20,610 nt of DNA, taken from the NCBI GenBank assembly GCA_013151555.1, contig JAADIA010000063.1:1-20610 (forward strand), in the 5' to 3' direction. A program made the translations under genes and the position numbers. Every line of letters begins with the position of its first letter. The stretch's first letter is position 1. This DNA is from Nitrospirota bacterium. GTDB taxonomy: Bacteria > NPL-UPA2 > JAADIA01. This document shows, piece after piece, positions 6,021 through 12,519 of this stretch. A model generated the notes under the pieces. It ran no database searches, was not told the DNA's origin, and worked only from the letters and a program-made list of their open reading frames with translations.

Positions 6021-6620
6021 TTAAATCTCCCTTCTTCCTTCCAAGGCCTTTGCCAAGGTTACTTCATCAACGTGTTCCAGGCTACTCCCCACCGGGATCC
6101 CCCGGGCAATACGGGTAACCCTTACTCCCAGAGGCTTAAGCTGCTGGTCTAAATAAAGAGCCGTGGCTTCACCCTCGCTATTGGGGTTGGTGGCTAAGAT
6201 TACCTCTTTCACTTTCCCTGCTTTTACCCTATGCAAAAGTTCTGTTATGCGCAAATCGTCGGGCCCAACTCCCTCCAGGGGAGAGAGAGTACCGGAAAGA
6301 ACATGATAAAGACCCTGATACTCACTGGTCTTCTCAATAGCCACGATATCGTTGGGTTCTCCCACCACGCAGATTACCGACTCGTCCCTCCGGGGGCTGG
6401 AACAGATAGGGCACCTCTTCTCCGCGCTCAGGTTCCCGCAAGTAACACAGGGGACTACTTTATCCGCGAGGTCACCGATCGCCTGAGCAAGAGTCCTAAT
6501 CTCTCCCTTGGGAGCTTTGAGGAGGAAGAAAATCATCCGCTCGGCCGTCCTCGGCCCGATGCCGGGAAGTTTGGTCAGACTTTCAATCGCTCTTTCTACA
6601 GCCGGAGGGTATCGGTACAT
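6021..6620 (-). CDS. recR: Recombination mediator protein RecR
   Basis: 199 residues, the standard length. Domains in order: helix-hairpin-helix LPGIGPRTAER (18-28); a four-cysteine zinc finger C58-x2-C61-x8-C70-x2-C73; and a Toprim domain (from about 81: VICVVGEPNDIVAIEKT and EVILATNPNSEGEATALYL). The C-terminal VTRIARGIPVGSSLEHVDEVTLAKAL is the conserved RecR tail. With RecO and RecF it loads RecA on SSB-coated gaps. It lies 8 nt after ebfC in the common dnaX-ebfC-recR order. The ribosome site is weak, consistent with coupling. Confidence 0.97.
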   Translation of the reverse strand: MYRYPPAVERAIESLTKLPGIGPRTAERMIFFLLKAPKGEIRTLAQAIGDLADKVVPCVTCGNLSAEKRCPICSSPRRDESVICVVGEPNDIVAIEKTSEYQGLYHVLSGTLSPLEGVGPDDLRITELLHRVKAGKVKEVILATNPNSEGEATALYLDQQLKPLGVRVTRIARGIPVGSSLEHVDEVTLAKALEGRREI

Positions 6621-6628
6621 AAGCGTCC

Positions 6629-6970
6629 CTAAACCCCGCCGCCGAGCATTTGCGAGAGGCCGGGAATATTCATCCCTCCGGCAATCTTAGCCATCTCCGC
6701 ACTCATCATCTCTTTAGCCTGACGCAATCCCTCGTTCACGGCGGCTACGATAAGGTCCTCGAGCATCTCCGTATCCTCTGCGTCCATCACTTCCGGATCT
6801 ATCTTCAGGGAGAGAACCTGCCCATCGCCATTAACTTTAACGGTGACCATCCCTCCCCCGGCACTGGTCTCTACCGTTTTCGTCTTTAGTTCCTCCTGAA
6901 CCCGGGCCATCTTTTCCTGGGCCTGCTTGGCCTGCGACAACAAAGCACCTATATTGCCTAATCCCTTCAT
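6629..6970 (-). CDS. ebfC: YbaB/EbfC-family nucleoid-associated DNA-binding protein
   Basis: 113 residues from the ATG at 6970, preceded by AGGAGG with a 10-nt spacer. The in-frame TTG at 6979 is too close to that site to be used. The protein opens with MKGLGNIGALLSQAKQAQEKM and continues with TVKVNGDGQVLSLKIDPEVM and EDLIVAAVNEGLRQAKEM, the alternating helix, sheet and helix pattern of the tweezer-like YbaB dimer. It ends in a glycine- and methionine-rich tail (GGMNIPGLSQMLGGG). It lies between dnaX and recR, as in many bacteria, and may help protect or organise DNA. Confidence 0.95.
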   Translation of the reverse strand: MKGLGNIGALLSQAKQAQEKMARVQEELKTKTVETSAGGGMVTVKVNGDGQVLSLKIDPEVMDAEDTEMLEDLIVAAVNEGLRQAKEMMSAEMAKIAGGMNIPGLSQMLGGGV

Positions 6971-7055
6971 TGCAATCAATCCTCCTTTTTCTTATTCTGT
7001 CCAACTTAAACCGCGAATGGATACTAAAGTAACAGGTACAGCGGTACTAAGTTTG

Positions 7056-7180
7056 CGAAAAATCCGAAACTCGAAATCCGAAATTCAAATTATCAAAATC
7101 CTAAACATTGTTTTGGTTACTCGTATTTCGGCTATTTGATATTGTTTCGTATTTCGTGCTTCGTGCTTCGAATTTGTAGT
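7056..7180. repeat. Imperfect inverted repeat made of recurring short words between dnaX and ebfC
   Basis: The left arm is A-rich with repeated CGAAATCC/CGAAATTC words. The right arm is T-rich and carries two GTGCTTC copies in tandem plus TATTTCG words. The two arms are roughly complementary around an AAACATTGTTTT centre near 7107-7118. No ORF is present. The repeat starts directly at the dnaX stop and occupies most of the spacer to ebfC, so it may form a long intercistronic hairpin. Confidence 0.6.
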
Positions 7181-7183
7181 TTG

Positions 7184-8860
7184 TCAATTCGTGCCTTTTT
7201 TAATTTCTACTACCCTGGCTCTAAAAGTATCTAAAGCAGTCTTGATGAGAGGTTCTTCCTCAAGCAATTTGTTTAACTCATCATCCTTGCTGCTTTGCGC
7301 CTCTGACCGGGAAGTATTTTCTCTCCCGGGAGCGGAAACCTTCCCGAGGACAGGTCGAAGCATGAGGTCGTGCTGGAAAACGTCACGCAGCACCCCTTCG
7401 ATAATCCGGCGAGTCTCGTTCCTCTCTATGCTTTCCTTGTGAAACTTAAATTCGGCTGAGAAGGTAACGGTTAACATCTTCTCGCTTACCTTGGTAGGTT
7501 CCCCTTCCCTTAAGTAAGCTTCTGCGGAAATCTTCTTCTCCCGGATCCGTTCCAGAACCCGGGGCCATTCCTTCTTAACCTTCTCCAGGGATAGAAATTC
7601 CCCGTTGTTGTTCTCTGCCGGAGCCTCCTCCGGAACCTCTTCCGAGGCAGAGATAGATTCCTGTTCCGGCGCCCTCTTCTTAGACACAACCTTCCGAACA
7701 GTTGCCGGCGCGAGCTTCCGTTCGGCAACATTCTTTTTGGGTTCCCTCGGGGGAATAGCAACAGCCGGAGCCGTTTTCATCTTGGTTAATTTTATGATCG
7801 CTAATTCCAGGGGAATACGACCGGATTCCGTCCATTTGAGAGCATCCGCCGTGCGGGAGAGGATATCGATTGCTTCCTCTATCTCGTTCATGTCAAAGTG
7901 ATCTGCCTGTATCGCCAGCCTTTCCAGACTATCCTTGGGCAGATCAACCAACTCTATGGCTTCCCCCCCCACTTTAAACATCATCAGGTTCCGAAAATGT
8001 TCCATGAGGTTCGTGGAGAAGAGATGCAGGTCCCTCCCCTGGCTGACAACCGTATCTATAAGTTTTATCCCGCTTAAAGTATCTTCCTCTATCATCGCTT
8101 CGACAAGAGCAAAAAAAGTCTCCTCATCTACCATTCCCAGGACGGCATTTACCTCTTCCCCGCTAATCGTCCCCTCAGAGAAGGAGATCAGCTGGTCGAG
8201 CAGGGAGAGAGCATCCCGCATACTCCCCTCCACTCCCCGGGCAATAGCAAAGAAAGCCTTCTCTTCCACTTTCAGCTTCTCTTCCCCGGCAATCAGCTTC
8301 AACCTTTCGATTAAATCCGAAACCGATATCCTTTTAAAATCAAACCGCTGACAGCGGGAAACAATCGTAGGCAATACCCGATGCGGCGCCGTAGTGGCGA
8401 AGATAAACTTTACATGTTCCGGGGGTTCCTCCAAAGTCTTCAGAAGAGCGTTGAAAGCCTCCGTAGTAAGCATATGTACTTCGTCAACAATATAGATCTT
8501 AAAGCGGTCCCGGCTGGGAGCAAACTTGACGTTCTCTCTCAGGCTTCTTATCTCATCAATACCCCGGTTGGAAGCCCCGTCTATCTCCAAAACATCCAGG
8601 CTGGAACTCTGGGCAATCTCCTCACAGGAAGAACAGCGATTGCAAGGTTTAACCGTAGGGCCTTTCTCGCAGTTCAAAGCTTTGGCTAAAAGCCGGGCCG
8701 TGGTAGTCTTTCCCACCCCCCGGGGCCCGGCAAAGAGATAGGCATGGGCTATCCGTTTCTGACGGATGGCATTGGTCAAAGTACGAGTAACATGTTCCTG
8801 ACCAACCACCTCTTCAAAGACCTGCGGCCGCCATTTTCTGGCTAAGACAAGATAACTCAT
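7184..8860 (-). CDS. dnaX: DNA polymerase III subunit gamma/tau
   Basis: 558 residues. AAA+ clamp-loader features: Walker A GPRGVGKT (45-52), zinc module C64, C73, C76 and C79, Walker B/DEVH (126-129) and the SRC arginine finger (168-170), followed by the lid and the domain III helices. The middle (about 370-430) is a low-complexity Lys/Glu/Ala/Pro linker, and a tau-like C-terminal domain follows (YLREGEPTKVSEKMLTVTF). GGAGGTG stands 9 nt before the ATG at 8860. The protein loads the sliding clamp and couples the replisome. I see no convincing slippery site for a separate gamma product. The order SRP RNA-dnaX-ebfC-recR is conserved. Confidence 0.97.
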   Translation of the reverse strand: MSYLVLARKWRPQVFEEVVGQEHVTRTLTNAIRQKRIAHAYLFAGPRGVGKTTTARLLAKALNCEKGPTVKPCNRCSSCEEIAQSSSLDVLEIDGASNRGIDEIRSLRENVKFAPSRDRFKIYIVDEVHMLTTEAFNALLKTLEEPPEHVKFIFATTAPHRVLPTIVSRCQRFDFKRISVSDLIERLKLIAGEEKLKVEEKAFFAIARGVEGSMRDALSLLDQLISFSEGTISGEEVNAVLGMVDEETFFALVEAMIEEDTLSGIKLIDTVVSQGRDLHLFSTNLMEHFRNLMMFKVGGEAIELVDLPKDSLERLAIQADHFDMNEIEEAIDILSRTADALKWTESGRIPLELAIIKLTKMKTAPAVAIPPREPKKNVAERKLAPATVRKVVSKKRAPEQESISASEEVPEEAPAENNNGEFLSLEKVKKEWPRVLERIREKKISAEAYLREGEPTKVSEKMLTVTFSAEFKFHKESIERNETRRIIEGVLRDVFQHDLMLRPVLGKVSAPGRENTSRSEAQSSKDDELNKLLEEEPLIKTALDTFRARVVEIKKGTN

Positions 8861-8879
8861 AAGTTAACGCACCTCCGGT

Positions 8880-9000
8880 GCGAATAGGCAAATAATGGGC
8901 ACATAGGCACTAAGTTAGAAAAATTTAAAAAAACTGCAAATAGGAGCTTTTGCTTTTCACTTTGTGCCTCTGTGCCTTTGCCACTTTGTGCCTAATCTCT
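8880..9000. repeat. Imperfect inverted repeat of GGCAC/GTGCC words between SRP RNA and dnaX
   Basis: The left side carries GGGCACATAGGCACTAAGT. The right side, read on the minus strand, carries GGCACAGAGGCACAAAGTG and a second GGCACAAAGTG. The arms are complementary over most of their length around an A/T-rich centre near 8930. This is the same architecture as the spacer at 7056-7180, with different words. No ORF is present. Confidence 0.6.
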
Positions 9001-9005
9001 TATAA

Positions 9006-9301
9006 TTGGCCGTGCACCCACTTTCGATCTTCTTCCCCGGGCGTTACTTGGACAGCCAACTCCGACCAGGATCACCCGAGACAGGCAAGCATTTTACTTA
9101 CCGCTGCTCCCTTCCGGGCCTGACGGGGTTTGTAAACCTCGCCTACCCGGGGCCCGATCTTCATCGCCGCTTATCCAAGGCAAACCCCGAAAAAGGAAAG
9201 ACCTCGAGAGGGAATTCAACCCCGCTATAGCGGATTGCAGGCAGCCCGACAACAAAGTTGACAGGTGAAGGCACCGCTACCACCCCATCTAGCACGACCA
9301 A
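9006..9301 (-). ncRNA. ffs: Large bacterial SRP RNA (with Alu domain)
   Basis: The S-domain hairpin GTCAGGCCCGGAAGGGAGCA is the universal Ffh-binding core. The Alu domain is recognised from GGTAGCGGTGCC, TGCAATCCGC and CCCTCTCGAGG. The ends pair over 10 bp (TTGGTCGTGC at 9301 with GCACGGCCAA at 9006), which fixes the limits to within a few bases. The length of about 296 nt fits the large form seen in Bacillus and relatives. It forms the signal recognition particle with Ffh and targets nascent membrane proteins to FtsY. An extra stretch of about 24 nt containing the hairpin GTCAAC-ttt-GTTGTC sits after helix 3 compared with the Bacillus RNA as I recall it. No clear promoter or terminator is seen. 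Confidence 0.93.
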
Positions 9302-9343
9302 AGAAACTTCTTGCTTTCACTTTCTCGGATTGAGCTATCCACT

Positions 9344-9598
9344 TTATTTACGATATATTTCTCGACGATGCCCAACCCGTAAGATCACAATATCAGTTCC
9401 TACAATATCAAAAATCACTCAATAATCACCAATTCGAAAACGATATGTCCCTATTCTGGAATCTATTAGAGGGTCAGCGTAGTGTAGAGGATCAGCACAC
9501 ATTTCCGGTATTCGTTTGCCAATTCTTCTTCTGACATCAGGAGCAAGTTTTGAAATATCCCGCTCTGCTCGCCGAGTATAAACCAGTCGGTATTTCAT
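9344..9598 (-). pseudogene. RelE/ParE-type toxin interrupted by an in-frame TGA
   Basis: The frame from the ATG at 9598 encodes YRLVYTRRAERDISKLAPDV, then IGTYRFRIGDY, a TGA at 9421-9419, and VIFDIVGTDIVILRVGHRREIYRK to TAA at 9344. Reading the TGA as the expected Arg (CGA to TGA, one transition) gives a normal 84-residue RelE/ParE fold with the RIGDYRV and VGHRREIY signatures. The interrupted residue lies in the conserved beta-strand core, so the product should be inactive. The ATG overlaps the antitoxin stop by 4 nt (ATGA). The other genes use TGA as an ordinary stop, so recoding is unlikely. A sequencing error is possible. Confidence 0.85.
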
Positions 9599-9807
9599 CT
9601 TCCTTGGCCGAAAATCTCTCGGTGAGTCTTGGTTCGACCTGCTTTGTAGTCAGCTCTTGCCTCCTTTACACCCTCCAGATATTCAGGGCTTGTTAAAGCA
9701 ATAAAATCTTCGATAAAAGATTCACGGTCTTTCTTCTTCATCTTGCGGACAGCTTGAGCAAGACAGTCAAGCGGAATCTCTATATTAAGATCTTTTGCCG
9801 TACTCAT
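9595..9807 (-). CDS. Antitoxin of a RelBE/ParDE-like module
   Basis: 70 residues from the ATG at 9807. AGGAGG stands 7 nt before this ATG, whereas the in-frame ATG at 9813 is too close to it. The sequence is highly charged and mostly helical. The C-terminal YLEGVKEARADYKAGRTKTHREIFG resembles the toxin-wrapping tail of RelB-type antitoxins. The N-terminal half (IEIPLDCLAQAVRKMKKKDRESFIEDFI) would supply dimerisation and DNA binding. It is translationally coupled to the toxin, which is broken, so this antitoxin may persist as an orphan. The pair lies between tRNA-Ser and the SRP RNA, neighbours in some other bacteria, which suggests later insertion. Confidence 0.75.
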   Translation of the reverse strand: MSTAKDLNIEIPLDCLAQAVRKMKKKDRESFIEDFIALTSPEYLEGVKEARADYKAGRTKTHREIFGQGR

Positions 9808-9843
9808 TGGCATTCCTCCTAAATCCCTTCCCGGGACAGCAAT

Positions 9844-9858
9844 CCAAGGCGGACTATT
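9844..9858. repeat. Relic of a palindromic repeat unit
   Basis: CCAAGGCGGACTATT matches the loop, right arm and linker of the GTCCGCC-aag-GGCGGAC unit at 2218-2238, but the left arm is missing. It lies directly beside the 3' end of tRNA-Ser(GGA). Confidence 0.5.
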
Positions 9859-9864
9859 ATTTAC

Positions 9865-9952
9865 TGGCGGAGAGGCTGGGATTTGAACCCAGGGTAGCTT
9901 GCGCTACACAGCTTTTCCAAAGCTGCGCCTTAAGCCGCTCGGCCACCTCTCC
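9865..9952 (-). tRNA. tRNA-Ser(GGA), CCA encoded
   Basis: The acceptor GGAGAGG (9952-9946) pairs with CCTCTCC, followed by discriminator G and an encoded CCA. The anticodon stem-loop is CAGCT-TTGGAAA-AGCTG with anticodon GGA. The long variable arm GTAGC-GCAA-GCTAC is typical of class II serine tRNA. The T-arm is CTGGG-TTCAAAT-CCCAG. A sigma70-like promoter stands just upstream. Confidence 0.95.
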
Positions 9953-9971
9953 TAAGCATTCTTTTCATCTT

Positions 9972-10000
9972 ATCCTATCAAAATCATAAAGGGGTGTCAA
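9972..10000 (-). promoter_or_regulatory. Sigma70-type promoter for tRNA-Ser(GGA)
   Basis: On the minus strand TTGACA (10000-9995) is followed after exactly 17 nt by TAGGAT (9977-9972). Predicted initiation is near 9965, about 13 nt ahead of the tRNA 5' end. The consensus -35 box and ideal spacing make this the most convincing promoter in the window. Confidence 0.75.
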
Positions 10001-10050
10001 CGCATTTTTGTCATTGCTTGAGGGAAAAGGAAACGCAAAGAGGGGGTAGG

Positions 10051-10100
10051 ATAACCCGCTTTGAGCAAAGCACATAGTTTTCTCTGCCCGAAGGGTTTAC
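10051..10100. repeat. Decayed palindrome array between the two tRNA-Ser genes
   Basis: GCTTT-gagc-AAAGC (10058-10071) is preceded by TAACCC and followed by ACATAG, echoing the linker of the arrays near 2200-2740. A second CCC-gaa-GGG with TACTAT follows at about 10088-10100. These are weaker matches than the intact arrays. The rest of the tRNA-tRNA spacer (9953-10131) holds only the tRNA-Ser(GGA) promoter. Confidence 0.4.
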
Positions 10101-10131
10101 TATCACCAAAAGCGACCGATTTTCCAACCAA

Positions 10132-10219
10132 CGGAGAGGCTGGGATTTGAACCCAGGGTCCACCAGAGGCAGACAGCGGTTTTCGAGACCGCCCCCTTAA
10201 GCCGCTCGGGCACCTCTCC
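10132..10219 (-). tRNA. tRNA-Ser(CGA), CCA not encoded
   Basis: The acceptor GGAGAGG (10219-10213) pairs with CCTCTCC, followed by discriminator G at 10132; the next bases are TTG, so CCA must be added enzymatically. The anticodon stem-loop is GCGGT-CTCGAAA-ACCGC with anticodon CGA. The variable arm GTCTGCC-TCT-GGTGGAC pairs with two wobbles. The T-arm is identical to that of the neighbouring tRNA-Ser(GGA). Confidence 0.94.
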
Positions 10220-10266
10220 CTCTACCGGATTATTCGCGTGGTTTCTTTCTTATCCTCATTGATAAA

Positions 10267-10692
10267 TTACAACTCTTTCTTTTTTGGCATGAGTAAAAAT
10301 AATGCTATTGCAATAGCAAAAAAGAAAATTGTCTGGGACCAGTACCAACCAGAAGGAATCCGGAAAATCTCAAGAGTCTGTTTAGCAAGGAATAACCGCT
10401 GAAGAACCCGCAGAACAAGCAAAATAATAATCCCGTTGGTGATAGCCCTATTCTTAACCGGATTCAACAAAGCAAAAATGGCTAAAATCCCCATTACAAG
10501 CATATAGGCCCCAAACATCTGGGTAACATGCTCTAATTGAGGGTTGGAGATAACGGATGCCTTATAGAACGTCTTTGCTAAATTCTCTACGGACACCCCG
10601 GGAATATAGGCGACTATTCCAATGATGATATGAGCCAGGGCAACTAAAGCCAAAACCAACCTGAACACGACCCTCTTAGCCAACTCATCCAT
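10267..10692 (-). CDS. Small integral membrane protein with about four TM helices, function unknown
   Basis: 141 residues from the ATG at 10692, with GGGGGGAT directly upstream as ribosome site. Hydrophobic segments lie at about 8-32 (VVFRLVLALVALAHIIIGIVAYI), 59-77 (FGAYMLVMGILAIFALL), 83-100 (AITNGIIILLVLRVL) and 118-135 (WSQTIFFFAIAIALFLLM). The tail is basic (PKKKEL). The layout resembles small four-helix membrane families such as BphX/DUF4345, but I do not recognise a diagnostic motif. It lies 83 nt after the GH3-family gene, the last of the acyl-amide operon, so cotranscription is possible but not shown. Confidence 0.75.
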   Translation of the reverse strand: MDELAKRVVFRLVLALVALAHIIIGIVAYIPGVSVENLAKTFYKASVISNPQLEHVTQMFGAYMLVMGILAIFALLNPVKNRAITNGIIILLVLRVLQRLFLAKQTLEIFRIPSGWYWSQTIFFFAIAIALFLLMPKKKEL

Positions 10693-10775
10693 CGATCCCC
10701 CCTTTTTTTACCTTAAGTCACTCTTTGAAAATGGCTAACGGCTAATTTTAGCACAATTCCATCTAATGCGCAAAT

Positions 10776-12506
10776 TTAAACGAAATTACCTCCAAAGGTT
10801 TTAGCCCATCCCATCTTACTACTAAGAGTAGCGATTTTAATGGCTCCCAGTCTTTGGCCGGAGGATTGACAAGCACGCAAATATGTTTCTTGAGCGTTAC
10901 AGTCAGAATTAATAACAAAAAGTCGCAACTTTGAAAGTTGTCCTAAATTCCTACAGTATCGATAGTGATAATTATCTTGCAATTTCTCTTCTATTTGTTC
11001 AGATAATGATTTTAATAAATTGCCCACTCTATTGCTTTGGTGTGAAAGTTGAAGAAAAACCGTATAGAAATAATCCCCGTCAGGTAATCCTTTCTCCGGA
11101 GCTATCATCCAAAACGAAGGCGAAAGTGAGTGGTTCTTGAGCGCTTCATTTAAAACACGTGAAACATGATATTCATTCAATTTTTCCCCGAATAAGTCTG
11201 AAATGTTATTTTCTTTACTCACGAAGTGAATTAAAGGACATTCATTCTTAAAGCCCACCACTTTTATTATATCCTGTAACCTGTAACGATATAATCCGCC
11301 GCTTGTTGTAATAACTACCGAATACAATTTCCCCATTTGAAGTTGGTGAACTAATTTAGTTTGCTGAAAAGGTTCCTCTGCTGTGTCAGCTTTTTCGATT
11401 TCAATAAATTCAAAAAAATGTGAATTGATTGATACGATTGCCCCGTCTTCTCCAACAAGAGGGAAAGAAACGATACCTTCAGTCGCAAGTAAACCTTTAG
11501 GTTGCACTTTCACATTTGGGAAAAATGTTTTTAGCTCATGAGCATCACGAGTGGCATTTCCATCTGCCCAGCAGCTAATCAGAGTTAAGTTTGGCCAGAT
11601 TGCTTCATATAGGGAAATTCCTTCAAGCAAAACAGTTGGCCTTCTTCCCCAGCGTGCAAATACAGCGCTTAATTCATCCGCTCTTTTTCTATCTCTGTTT
11701 AATTTCTCAAGAATTGTCTGTTTAAGATTTAAATCCATATTAACAGGTATAGTAATTGCTCCGTCCCTTATATCACTAACCAATAACTCGCTCCAACCTA
11801 CTGTTGACTTTAACAAAAGCATCAAAAATGTAGGATTCCAAACCGAAACATAGGAAAGATTCTTATCCTTTAAAAGGAAAAGCAAGGTTATATAGCGAAA
11901 AACTTCCATATTTTTTATTTGTGACACTTCTTTGGGAACACTCAAAAGTTTACTCATGAAGAACCGTTCCACTTTTCCCAAGTATTCCCCATCCTCATCA
12001 AACCCTATTTTGAGCCTCCCATTTTTTGTGTTATTTTTGCCTACAGGGGTTATAGACCAATAAGTACTGCCAAACATCAGTTTTCTTGTATTAACAAAAA
12101 GATCAAACATCCAGGGACTAATTCCATTTAAGAATTCTTGCTTTAAGCCTTTAGTGAAAGGAATATATTTAGAGGGAGCTGTCGAACCGCTGGAGGGTAT
12201 CAGAGCTAAAACCGGTTCTCTCGTGAGAACATTCTGCTTACCCTCCCGAATCAAATCGACATAAGCAGAGTAAGTGTCATAAGTAAAAAGTGGAATCCTC
12301 ATTCTAAAAGCATCCACATTATTTATTTCATTAAAACTATGTCTTTTTCCAAAAAATGTCTTGGAATTTCTTCTTACGATGCGCAAAAGGATACTACGTT
12401 GGACCTTTTCAATGCTGGCGGAGCGTTTTTTAAAACAATAATACGGTTTTGTCCATAATGCAAAGAGAACAGCGTTAACAAAAAAATATAATAGTTTCTT
12501 AAACAT
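10776..12506 (-). CDS. GH3-family acyl-adenylating amide ligase
   Basis: 576 residues, the size of plant and bacterial GH3 proteins. Known GH3 enzymes activate a carboxylic acid with ATP and pass the acyl group to an amino acid. Visible motifs: the P-loop-like SSGSTAPSKYIPFT (105-118), LATEGIVSFPL near 343, and LYRYRLQDIIKVVGF near 410, which matches the GH3 hallmark around the nucleotide site. SDLFGEKLNEYHV marks the mobile C-terminal subdomain. The N-terminus is hydrophobic (LLYFFVNAVLFALW), hinting at membrane association. It follows the second GNAT gene by 13 nt. The AAGGAG lies inside that gene's last codons, 16 nt from the ATG, a long spacer. The natural substrate is unknown; a fatty or isoprenoid-like acid from this operon is my inference. 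Confidence 0.88.
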   Translation of the reverse strand: MFKKLLYFFVNAVLFALWTKPYYCFKKRSASIEKVQRSILLRIVRRNSKTFFGKRHSFNEINNVDAFRMRIPLFTYDTYSAYVDLIREGKQNVLTREPVLALIPSSGSTAPSKYIPFTKGLKQEFLNGISPWMFDLFVNTRKLMFGSTYWSITPVGKNNTKNGRLKIGFDEDGEYLGKVERFFMSKLLSVPKEVSQIKNMEVFRYITLLFLLKDKNLSYVSVWNPTFLMLLLKSTVGWSELLVSDIRDGAITIPVNMDLNLKQTILEKLNRDRKRADELSAVFARWGRRPTVLLEGISLYEAIWPNLTLISCWADGNATRDAHELKTFFPNVKVQPKGLLATEGIVSFPLVGEDGAIVSINSHFFEFIEIEKADTAEEPFQQTKLVHQLQMGKLYSVVITTSGGLYRYRLQDIIKVVGFKNECPLIHFVSKENNISDLFGEKLNEYHVSRVLNEALKNHSLSPSFWMIAPEKGLPDGDYFYTVFLQLSHQSNRVGNLLKSLSEQIEEKLQDNYHYRYCRNLGQLSKLRLFVINSDCNAQETYLRACQSSGQRLGAIKIATLSSKMGWAKTFGGNFV

Positions 12507-12519
12507 ATACTCTTTCGTT

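Noticed and set aside
7735-7755. Possible dnaX programmed frameshift (CAAAAAG followed by a short -1 frame)
   Set aside because: The heptamer lacks the canonical A-AAA-AAG form. The P-site tRNA would mispair after slipping, and I see no supporting upstream Shine-Dalgarno or hairpin.
9006-9230. Plus-strand ORF across the SRP RNA
   Set aside because: It overlaps a well supported structured RNA and has no coding features.
9419-9421. Recoding of TGA as an amino acid to rescue the toxin
   Set aside because: porG and other genes end in TGA at the expected C-terminus, so TGA is a normal stop here.
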